Shown here: one piece after another, positions 14,823 through 23,200 of the stretch
Numbering within the stretch: position 1 is the first letter of the stretch
Layout of the letters: every line of letters begins with the position of its first letter
From: Oscillospiraceae bacterium
GTDB lineage: Bacteria > Bacillota > Clostridia > Oscillospirales > Ruminococcaceae
Assembly (NCBI GenBank): GCA_900757485.1
Contig: CAAEOA010000024.1
Location: 1-24,208, forward strand
Direction of reading: 5' to 3'
Length of the DNA stretch: 24,208 nt
Notes under the pieces: model-generated
The model's input: the letters and a program-made list of their open reading frames with translations, nothing else
Databases searched by the model: none
Told to the model about the DNA's origin: nothing
Translations under genes and position numbers: made by a program

Positions 14823-17732
14823 TTACTCCAATCCCAGCTCATGGCGCTTATATGTAATTTCGTCGTTGATCTGATCCACATAATCCAATATGGTCTCTCT
14901 GGGATTTTGTCCCTCGTTGATTACCTGCTTGATTGCATTGTCAACATTTCGTCCGACGTAATATCCTCCTGCAACCTCAGGCACGCCTTTTACATATTTC
15001 CACTGCTCGTTAATAGCCTTTGAAATCTCTGCCGACCATGGCAAATTTTTCATTGCCTCCAGATTCGCAGTAGGCCATCTCGCCGAAGCACCCTGCAAAA
15101 TTTCAATTTCTCTTCCGTAAAGAGTTTGAATTTCCGCAGAAGTCCACCATTTCATGAATTTCCAAGATGCCTCTTTATCCTTTGCGTTACCAAACATAAT
15201 CACGTTTGTTCCGGTTGATCCCGCACTGCGGTTAATACTGCCGTCTTCCTGCATGGTTCCGGGAATGGGAGCAACTCCCCATAAGCCCTTGATTTCCGGT
15301 GCCGCCACAGAAAGAGTGTTATAAAAAGTGTACTGCGAAATAACAATCGGAGCTTCTCCCGTCCGAAAGCGGTTGACTTCATTGATTTGTTTATCAATTT
15401 TATATTTGGTATATAACTCTGTCCAATCAGTAAATACCTCCACTGCTTCCGGACGATTCAGCAAACATTTATCTCCGTTTTCAGAATAAACATTAATACC
15501 GTTTTGATATAAAAGAGCGACCAACATATCATTCAGCGAAGTCGCCGTTCCGCCCGACTGTGTCTGCACCGGCGAAGGTAACCCCACAGAAAGATTATTA
15601 TTTTGTAGAATGGGAACTGCCGCATAAAAGTCTTCCCACGTATTAGGAACTGATAAATTTAAATCATAAAGGACATCTTTGCGGTAAAACATCATTAAAA
15701 ATGTCTGCTGTTCCGGCAACGCATAAACATTTCCGTTAAATGTCAGCGGAACCATTGCACTTTCTGAGAAACGAGAAGTAACTTCATCAATATCCTTAAA
15801 TTCCGAAAGATTTTGTAATGCAGATCTTATTGCATAGTTAACCGGTGTGGACTGCGCCTGAAAAATGGCAACATCCGGTCCCTCGCTAGCTGAAACCGCA
15901 CGGAGCAAAACATCCATATCTACTAACCTGATGTTCAGCCGGACTCCTTCTGCTTCAGTAAAATAGTTATCCGCCAATGTTTTTATAGAAGTTGCCTGGT
16001 CACGTCCGGCATTTCCTGCAAGCCAAAGTTCAACCATGGAAGAAGCACTTTCTGCGCCGGCTGAATCTTCTATTGTATTATAGTCGTTTACAAAAGACAG
16101 GAAAAAGGATTTGATTTCCACCCAGATCTTAGAAAGTGCAGAGGCATCAGCTTTGAGCTTTGGAGCATTGGGGGAATCCAAAACAAAGTAATCCATCAGA
16201 ATCGGTTGTTCACTAACGCTCAGCATCCAAGAAGCAAGTGCACTGATATTATCATTAAAATAAGTTAAATTAGCTGGAATTTTATCAGGTTTTTCCTGAA
16301 AAAGTTTTAAAAGAACGAGAAGCTTGTCGATGGTTGCTGATTCTTCTCCTTTTTTCCCGGATAACTTAACCAAATAATCATTGACCTGATTCAGAGTCTT
16401 GATTTGATCTTCCATTGAGGTAAATATTTCCGGAAGATTCTTTTTCAGCTTATAGTCACGAAGCGAATCAGGCATAGAGCCAGTCAGCATGATAACCTTA
16501 CGGTAGATCCCGCTGAGTTCATTGACTGAATCTTCCACCAACCGCAGAAGCTCGGAATGATCTCCAAGCGCAACCTCTAATCGAATGGTATGTTCTCCCT
16601 CAGATAGATAAAACAAATAAGGATCACCGTTTTCCATCTGCGCTGTTACCATCTGCCACTGATTGTTAAAACGGAATTTTATATTGGCTGCTTCTTCAAA
16701 GGGAAGTTTGTTGTCAATCCATACCGACCGAGTAGAAAAGGATCCCGATTTATAATTTTGTTTGGCTCGAATGGAAAGCCGGTAAAGACCTGCATTTTTA
16801 ACGTTTACTTTCCACTCCAGCCACTCGCCCTGTGCAGACCATCCCACTCCCCCAATTGTATTGAGTACCGTTTTAGAAATATCAAACGGCTCATTAATCG
16901 GAGAGGTGCGATCCTCTAAAGCATACAGCGTTGCACTCGACTTTGCGGAGGGATCTTCCGCTTGAATTTTAAGCGGAACCGTTTCTGTGGATACTTCCTG
17001 ATATCCCTCTGACTGGTAAGTCTTTAAAACCTCTTCATATGTCTTGGGCTCTTCCAATTGGCATAAAGTAATCTCAGAAATTGCCATAGGCTCGCTGACT
17101 GATTGCAAAGTAATCGTATGTGTACCGGCGGAAAAATAAAATTTCAGATAACCGTCTAAATTACTGCCGTTGCTTTTTACGTCAAATGTAATCCATTCCG
17201 GCTTTTCTTCCTGCTCTCGACGATATTCATTTCCGTTCGCACTGTATTCTACCTCACCGATATCTACCCATCTTCTATAAAACAGAATAGAACGAGCCTC
17301 TTCAAAAGGAATCTCTCCATCGATATATAGGGTTCGCTCGATCTGGGCTCCTTTTCCCTCAACAGGATAATAGCCGATCTGCATGTTGTAGAATCCTGCC
17401 TGCGTTACCTCGAAACGAAAAGTTACACTCCCGCTTTCTTTGGTTACAAGACTGCTTTTTTGCCGGCCGCCAAGGTTTTCCACTACTTCATAATTTGATT
17501 CGGCATTGGCATCTAATTGTTCGATTCCGTCAATTTTAATTTCAGTTTTCGGATAGACAGCGTTTTTGTAGCTGTCCAGATAAGTTTCATAAGCCTGTGA
17601 GCGATAAAACTCAACGCTTTGCTGTCCGGCAGATGCTGCCGGTTCTGCATAAGCCGACTGTAAAAACAACCCGCTGCAAAGCAATACAGCCACGCAAAAC
17701 ACAGATACACCTTTTAATAAACAGTTCCTCAC
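14823..17732 (-). CDS. Extracellular solute-binding protein fused to two N-terminal CBM-like domains
   Basis: The 969-residue protein has a Sec signal with likely cleavage at SAYA/EP (residue 29). The only early cysteine context, VLLC, is a poor lipobox, so lipid anchoring is doubtful. Residues about 63-226 and 254-395 are two related beta-sandwiches; both contain an (Y/W)ID..(I/L)PFEEA..I.F....W block (132-155, 338-359) and end with S(A/E)G(T/E)HTI.L. They resemble CBM6/CBM35-type modules. A helical stretch (about 400-560) leads to a family 1-type binding domain (about 566-950) with VPLTFNGNVYALPEQQ, MFYRKDVLYDLNL..PNTWEDF and KEASWKFMKWWTS, all familiar from sugar-binding proteins. It is about twice the usual 400-470 residues. 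The start is GTG 17732 with GGAGAG 11 bases upstream, a long spacing. It follows the lipoprotein binding protein by 39 bases and probably feeds permease pair 1. Confidence 0.85.
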   Translation of the reverse strand: MRNCLLKGVSVFCVAVLLCSGLFLQSAYAEPAASAGQQSVEFYRSQAYETYLDSYKNAVYPKTEIKIDGIEQLDANAESNYEVVENLGGRQKSSLVTKESGSVTFRFEVTQAGFYNMQIGYYPVEGKGAQIERTLYIDGEIPFEEARSILFYRRWVDIGEVEYSANGNEYRREQEEKPEWITFDVKSNGSNLDGYLKFYFSAGTHTITLQSVSEPMAISEITLCQLEEPKTYEEVLKTYQSEGYQEVSTETVPLKIQAEDPSAKSSATLYALEDRTSPINEPFDISKTVLNTIGGVGWSAQGEWLEWKVNVKNAGLYRLSIRAKQNYKSGSFSTRSVWIDNKLPFEEAANIKFRFNNQWQMVTAQMENGDPYLFYLSEGEHTIRLEVALGDHSELLRLVEDSVNELSGIYRKVIMLTGSMPDSLRDYKLKKNLPEIFTSMEDQIKTLNQVNDYLVKLSGKKGEESATIDKLLVLLKLFQEKPDKIPANLTYFNDNISALASWMLSVSEQPILMDYFVLDSPNAPKLKADASALSKIWVEIKSFFLSFVNDYNTIEDSAGAESASSMVELWLAGNAGRDQATSIKTLADNYFTEAEGVRLNIRLVDMDVLLRAVSASEGPDVAIFQAQSTPVNYAIRSALQNLSEFKDIDEVTSRFSESAMVPLTFNGNVYALPEQQTFLMMFYRKDVLYDLNLSVPNTWEDFYAAVPILQNNNLSVGLPSPVQTQSGGTATSLNDMLVALLYQNGINVYSENGDKCLLNRPEAVEVFTDWTELYTKYKIDKQINEVNRFRTGEAPIVISQYTFYNTLSVAAPEIKGLWGVAPIPGTMQEDGSINRSAGSTGTNVIMFGNAKDKEASWKFMKWWTSAEIQTLYGREIEILQGASARWPTANLEAMKNLPWSAEISKAINEQWKYVKGVPEVAGGYYVGRNVDNAIKQVINEGQNPRETILDYVDQINDEITYKRHELGLE

Positions 17733-17771
17733 TGCTCAGTTCACTCTCCATCCGATATTTTTATCATAGCT

Positions 17772-19160
17772 TTATTTCGCATCAGCACTATTATTCAGCG
17801 TGCTATCAATTGCTGATTGAAATATACCGTCAGTAGCTTCTATTACAGCTGCCGGAGTGGAAGTATTTCGCAAAACAGGTTGATAAAGTTTCCATATATC
17901 CTGTCCATCCACATCTATCGCAGACTCCATGGTGCATACATATTCCATATTTTTACCCATATCATACATGAATTGTGTATCCTCTTGAGTTACAAAACGA
18001 TCTGCCCAAACAGCTTGAATATCATCCTCAGCTGTTGAAGCATCATAAGCGTCTCCTCTGGACTCATCCCATGTAGTCTGACAATCTTTCCAGAAAGCGA
18101 CCAAAGCGTCAGTTTCATAATCTTTGTATTTTGGAATTGCATAAAAACTAAAAGATTGAATATAATTTTTCAAGCTGGTAACACCCGGTCCGTAAGGAAG
18201 TGTAACAGGCTTGAAATTTGTCATGCCTTCTTTTTTAAATTCTCTTGCCCGTGATGCATCAGACATGGTAAACAAAACGTTTCCCGTGCGAAAAGCTTCC
18301 ATTGACTCTTCTGAAGCACCTGTACCACCTATTGTATTTCCAAGAATAGCATTGTCTTTCACTTTTAAATCCTGCATAAACTGCAACAGAGAAAGTCCCT
18401 GAGCCTTGGTATTTGGATGGGTCCATGCATTATAATACTTACCATCCTGATAAGTAACAGTAGTAAAGTCAGCAGACATCCTCAAAATTTCCGGAAGCCA
18501 AAACGCCGGCATTCCATATCGATCCACTGTACCATCATTATTTGTATCAGCTACTGCTCGCTTACAGTAATCCTCAAATTTTTCCCAAGTCCATTTTCCC
18601 TGTCTGGCAAGTTCTTGCGGACTTTCCAAATTTAGCTCTGCCAAAACATCTGTATTGTACAATAGGAAAAATTCTGGCCATTTTGTTTTTGCATATGCAT
18701 TAATACTCCAAATTTCATTTTTGAAATTCGGCATAATGGTATTCCAATGCTCATCTGCATCCTTCATGTAATCTGTTACCGGAAGCAAAAGTCCTTGATT
18801 AATCCAACTGACATAGTTCCAACAATGTGCCGTCACAATATCAGCGAATTTCTGACCGGATAAGGACTTTGCAATAAAAGTTTGAAAATAGTCGTTTTCC
18901 GGCATAGAAATAAATTCAATATCACAATTATATTTTTCTTTGGCATACTCATACGCGTAATAACGAGCATCATCTCCGTCGCTGTTGCCAAGCTTCGGCG
19001 TCATGTCGACCCAGCACGCAACTGTAACCGTTTTTCCGCCGAAATCATAAGAACCTTCCTGTCCGCCGGATGAGTCTTTTTCTTCGCCGCCACAGCCAGT
19101 AAACAATGATCCTATCATCAGACCAGATAGTATAATAGCCAACGCTTTCCTGATTTTCAT
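17772..19160 (-). CDS. Lipoprotein sugar-binding protein of an ABC importer (family 1)
   Basis: This 462-residue protein has a lipoprotein signal MKIRKALAIILSGLMIG with lipobox LFTGC (Cys 23) and a Gly/Ser/Glu linker. The mature domain starts with GGKTVTVACW and contains a DYFQTFIAKSLSGQKFADIV region, LLYNTDVLAELNLE, GKWTWEKFEDYCKRAV and FRTGNVLFTMSD, all in the order of family 1 binding proteins. Its length is normal for the family. Such proteins capture oligosaccharides at the membrane surface and deliver them to CUT1 permeases. It lies eight bases after the AraC-type gene, whose last codons include the GAGG box, and 39 bases before the second binding protein. With two binding proteins and two permease pairs, the pairing is not defined by gene order alone. 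Confidence 0.93.
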   Translation of the reverse strand: MKIRKALAIILSGLMIGSLFTGCGGEEKDSSGGQEGSYDFGGKTVTVACWVDMTPKLGNSDGDDARYYAYEYAKEKYNCDIEFISMPENDYFQTFIAKSLSGQKFADIVTAHCWNYVSWINQGLLLPVTDYMKDADEHWNTIMPNFKNEIWSINAYAKTKWPEFFLLYNTDVLAELNLESPQELARQGKWTWEKFEDYCKRAVADTNNDGTVDRYGMPAFWLPEILRMSADFTTVTYQDGKYYNAWTHPNTKAQGLSLLQFMQDLKVKDNAILGNTIGGTGASEESMEAFRTGNVLFTMSDASRAREFKKEGMTNFKPVTLPYGPGVTSLKNYIQSFSFYAIPKYKDYETDALVAFWKDCQTTWDESRGDAYDASTAEDDIQAVWADRFVTQEDTQFMYDMGKNMEYVCTMESAIDVDGQDIWKLYQPVLRNTSTPAAVIEATDGIFQSAIDSTLNNSADAK

Positions 19161-19168
19161 TACACAAC

Positions 19169-20146
19169 CTACCTCATTTCCATTTGTTTTTCGCCGTCTC
19201 TATCCGCACCCAAAACAGCCGCTTGATTGCCTATATCACGTAAACGGGACATATCGCATCCATTACGCTTTAAAACCCGATATAAATGCTGATAACTGGA
19301 AAAACCCGATTTTTCTGCGATATCTGTAATTGTATCTTCTGTTTGTTTTAATAACCGAATGGCCATATTCATCCGTAAATTAGTAAGATACTGATAAAAA
19401 CTCATTCCGAATCCCTTTATAATGATTCGATCAAGTTGCCTCGGACTAAGATAGAATACCTTTGAAACATCTTGTATTTTAATATCAGAACATAAATTAC
19501 TATCCAAATAATTTTTTATCTTAATGAGTCTGGAATGTTCCTTGCCTAAAAAAGCATCATTTTTATTTGTCTGCTGGATGGCCAATGCAATTTGCAAAGA
19601 GTCCAATAATGTTTCTAACAAAAGCGTTTCTATTTTTAGTAAATAGCCAAATGGTGCTTCTCTATTCAACTCTCTGATTTTAACAAAGTTACCAATCATT
19701 TCTTCGGTATATTTATAATGTGTATAAATAGAATTCGTAGTAAACACTTTTAATTGTTTAATCTCATCCTTTGTAATATCTCTACCGTTTTGAGAAAACA
19801 CCTGGTTGGTTTCAAGATCAATTTTACATTCAACGCAATATTCTTCCATAATATTTTTCGCTGAAGAGCTTTGTTTATGGCGAACATAAGGTGCGGTAAT
19901 ATAAAAATCGCCTCTCCGAACAAAAAAAGTTTCATCTTCAATATCTATATATCCCTCACCGGAAGAGATATAATGAAATTCATAGCTTTCGTGTGCATGA
20001 AAAGGAATCACCCATTGCTGATGGTTATCATAAACATGGCTCAACCTTATAATTCGAAAATCCGTACTGTTGAACGAAATATCAAACGGAACATTCTCAC
20101 ACAACGATTCACAGTTTAATTGATCAACAGGCAATATTTTTTCCAT
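19169..20146 (-). CDS. AraC-family transcriptional regulator with N-terminal cupin sensor
   Basis: This 325-residue regulator has a cupin-like N-terminal region at about 40-105 (IPFHAHESYEFHYISSGEG, then RRGDFYITAPYVRH), typical of sugar-sensing AraC proteins. The C-terminal double helix-turn-helix domain is at about 207-305: IQDVSKVFYLSPRQLDRIIIKGFG for the first unit, ITDIAEKSGFSSYQHLYRVLKR for the second. The usual final FKK..G.SP..YR segment is altered to LKRNGCDMSRLRD. ATG 20146 follows AAGGAG by nine bases. It is the first gene of the block and is followed by the lipoprotein binding protein after eight bases, so it probably regulates its own transcript and the downstream glycan genes, likely as an activator. 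The bound sugar is unknown. Confidence 0.93.
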   Translation of the reverse strand: MEKILPVDQLNCESLCENVPFDISFNSTDFRIIRLSHVYDNHQQWVIPFHAHESYEFHYISSGEGYIDIEDETFFVRRGDFYITAPYVRHKQSSSAKNIMEEYCVECKIDLETNQVFSQNGRDITKDEIKQLKVFTTNSIYTHYKYTEEMIGNFVKIRELNREAPFGYLLKIETLLLETLLDSLQIALAIQQTNKNDAFLGKEHSRLIKIKNYLDSNLCSDIKIQDVSKVFYLSPRQLDRIIIKGFGMSFYQYLTNLRMNMAIRLLKQTEDTITDIAEKSGFSSYQHLYRVLKRNGCDMSRLRDIGNQAAVLGADRDGEKQMEMR

Positions 20147-20286
20147 TGTGCGTGGCTCCTTCCGAAAAAACTGTGATAACCTAGATTACGCACGGACAGG
20201 GAAAGGCACAGGCTCCGATTTTTAAACCGTTCTTTTGCTTTTCCCTGAATCCGGTGCTGTTATTCGTTGATGTTTTATTTATTTCG
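20147..20286 (-). promoter_or_regulatory. Gap upstream of the regulator, candidate promoter/operator region
   Basis: These 140 bases separate the surface protein stop from the regulator start and are the most likely promoter site for the downstream block. Two symmetric elements are visible: an 8-base inverted repeat (CAGGGAAA at 20197-20204, TTTCCCTG at 20240-20247; 35-base spacer), and a 12-base near-palindrome TAACCTAGATTA at 20177-20188 with ten symmetric positions. On the transcribed strand TAATCT is a possible -10, but no good -35 stands at the right distance. No T-run follows the inverted repeat, so a terminator for the surface protein is not evident. Confidence 0.35.
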
Positions 20287-23200
20287 TCATTTCATAACGC
20301 TATCTTGATATTTCTTGATTTTTCGGCTGGTATAAATTGCCGCAGCAGAACCTATTATAACAGGAATCAACCAAATAATGCCTCTGGTTTCTCCGGTATC
20401 CGGCAACTGAGAAGAATTATCCTCTTTTCCGTCACCTTGCTGATTGTCTTCATTGCCAGGATTCTCTTCTTCGTCAGGTTTTTGCGCTTGTTCTTTGCCT
20501 TGTGATTCTGCACTAATATTGGTAAGGAATGCGTCACTGTTAACAGCAGATGCAGTAAACAGTGCTCTGATGTATACAGAGGTGGCACCTTCCACACGGG
20601 AAGTCATATCATAGGTAACCGGTGTACCAATTTTAAAATCAGTTCCATTTACGCTATCAAGCCTTCCTCCGGTTACAGATTGCCAATTCTCCCCATCGGT
20701 GCTTACACGAAGCAAAATCAGCGAATCGTTTACCGCCTGTCCTTTAAAGGTCATAAGGAATTTCGTTACTGGTTTTAAATTATCAAATTTCCAAATTACC
20801 TCGCCGTTTAGAGTGCGATCCATAACCATTAAGCCTTTATCGGCCTCGCCGTTTTCTCCTTCTACATCGGCAATATACATATTGCTGATGTAATACAAAT
20901 AATCAGTATAGTCTTCATAAGTAATGTTCTGATCAAGCAAAGAACCTTCTCTGTTTGTATTTGCAATATTTCCAATCGGTCCGTCTGCGAAATCCGGAAT
21001 AATGATTTCCTCTGCTTCACTGCCATTGGCAATAAACATAACTGAGCGTAACGCTGCCCAATCCTGTAAACCGACAATGTTGAAAACAACTTTCACATAA
21101 AACGTGGGCAAGTCTTTGACATAATCAATCAGTTCGACTTCACGGGTTTCATTATATCCAAATTCGTGATCTTCCGTCGGACCGCCCAATTGCTTGACGG
21201 TTTTCCATGTACTTCCATTGCTGCTGATTTGAAAATCAATGGTCGCTTTCATGATTGCACGTCCGTCCACGACTGCCTTAAAGCGTTCCAATTCTCCCAA
21301 ATTTTCAAATTTATAGGTAATACTGCCAGCTACACCGCTATCTGCACGAACCAATGCCTGACCGTATTTTCCCGCAACTTTTAAGCCATCATCTAACATC
21401 ACTGTGATATTGTCGTAATCATACGCATCTTCCAAGAAACTCATGCCGAGATCATTATAGTCTGCTGCAAGCACCAGCTGTCCTTCTCCGTCATAGGTTG
21501 GGAAAAAGCGTCCTATCAATGTCATATTGTCATCCGGAACAAAAGTATATTCCAAATCTTCGCTTAATAAATCACCACTATAGTTATACCATCCGACAAA
21601 GTTATATCCGCTATTGGGTACCGCAGTTGCCGTGGCTTGCTGACCGGCTTCTACTTTCGAAGTAACTTCCACTGTACCTCCGATATTTCCCTTGGTATCC
21701 AAACGATAGAATGTCTTAATATCTCCTATCTGTGCAAGTACTTTGACACAAGCCAATACATTCCAGTCTTCAATACTGTCTTGCGGAAGTTCCAACTTTA
21801 AATAAAAATCATCAGTATCATTTACATAGCTTGAAAGATCCAAATCAAACGGAGTTCCGAAATCTAAGTTATCTTGAGTAATTGTCGCTACCTCGCGGAA
21901 AGTATTGCCATCCAAGCTTATCGAAACAATGGTTTTTGCCCCGTTACAAGCACGGTTATTAATCAGTAATGTCAGCGCGTCAACGCCCTCTGCACCGGTC
22001 ACATGATAAACAATAGAGCCAGTTTCGCTTGTTCCGTCACGATATACTCCTTTTTTAAATACTTGGTAGGAATACTCATAATCTCCCTGCTTCAAACCGA
22101 CAACCGATTCGGGTTGATGCTGGCTTTTCCAATCTTCTTTAGAAAAATCAACATCGAGCAAATATGTTTGCTGTAAATCAGTCGGTGTATTAACTAATTT
22201 CAAAGCAGTCAATACGCCCCAGTCATAACACATGTTTGCCGGAATTTCAACTTTAATATAAAAGCGGCTGCATCCGATGGCTGCTTTTGATAAATCAATT
22301 TCAGCAGGTTTTGCAGGATTGAGATGATCGCTCGTCTCCTTGCTGATTACAGAGAAGTTCTTTCCATCTTTGCTGAATTGGAAATTTACTTCCACACCGC
22401 TGCAAGAACGATGGTTTGCATATAATACCAAATTCTGCGGATTGATATTTTCCACTTTATAAATAATATAAGCGGTATCAGAAGCGCTTGACTCTCCATC
22501 TTTAACAGTCGGCATAATTCCTGTGCCGCCGTCAAAGCTCTTCCACTGCATATTGTCTGAGATAGATTCGATCGGATATTGAGTTCTCCAATCCTCTTTA
22601 GAAAAATCTACTGCAAAAATAGTTTCTCCTTTTTCCTGTTCTTCCTCAGCCGGCAGGCCATTGGTGGTCGCGGTTAAATGCAGCGAATTGATCATTGCCC
22701 AGTCCCCGCATGCCCCGTCATCAAAGTAAAATTGAAGATAGAACGTACCGCTTCCATTAACATATTTACTTAGATCAATCGATGCAGAACCGTTCCAATC
22801 ACTGCTTCCGCCCAGTTTTTTGACATCTTTCCACTCGTCTCCGACTTTTACGCTCACCGTAATAGAAGCACCGATAATTGCTCTGCCCTTCATGACAAGT
22901 AGCGCGTCTTTAAATTGAGTTTCATTTGTAAACTTGTAAATAATAGAACCTTTTCCGGCTTGATCGACAGTTGCTCCATAAGGAAGCCCTTCTCCGCCGT
23001 TTTTAGTGTCTGTAATATTAGATAGCTCAGGTGAACCAACTGACAAGGCACCGTCGTCATTAAAGTTTACATCCAGTAAAGTAAAGGAACTCGGTTGTGG
23101 TTCCGGAGTAGGTTCACTGGTAGACTCTGATTCAATCTTAAATCCGTTCAGCATTACCCAATCACCCATCTGAGTGTCGTGTACTACCAGTTTTACATAT

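Noticed and set aside
14823..17732. Accidental fusion of two genes in the 969-residue binding protein
   Set aside because: The frame is continuous, there is one signal peptide, no internal start with a ribosome binding site stands out, and the helical linker looks designed to join the domains.
20197..20247. Inverted repeat CAGGGAAA/TTTCCCTG as a terminator for the surface protein gene
   Set aside because: The loop would be 35 bases and no T-run follows on the transcribed strand, so it does not fit an intrinsic terminator.
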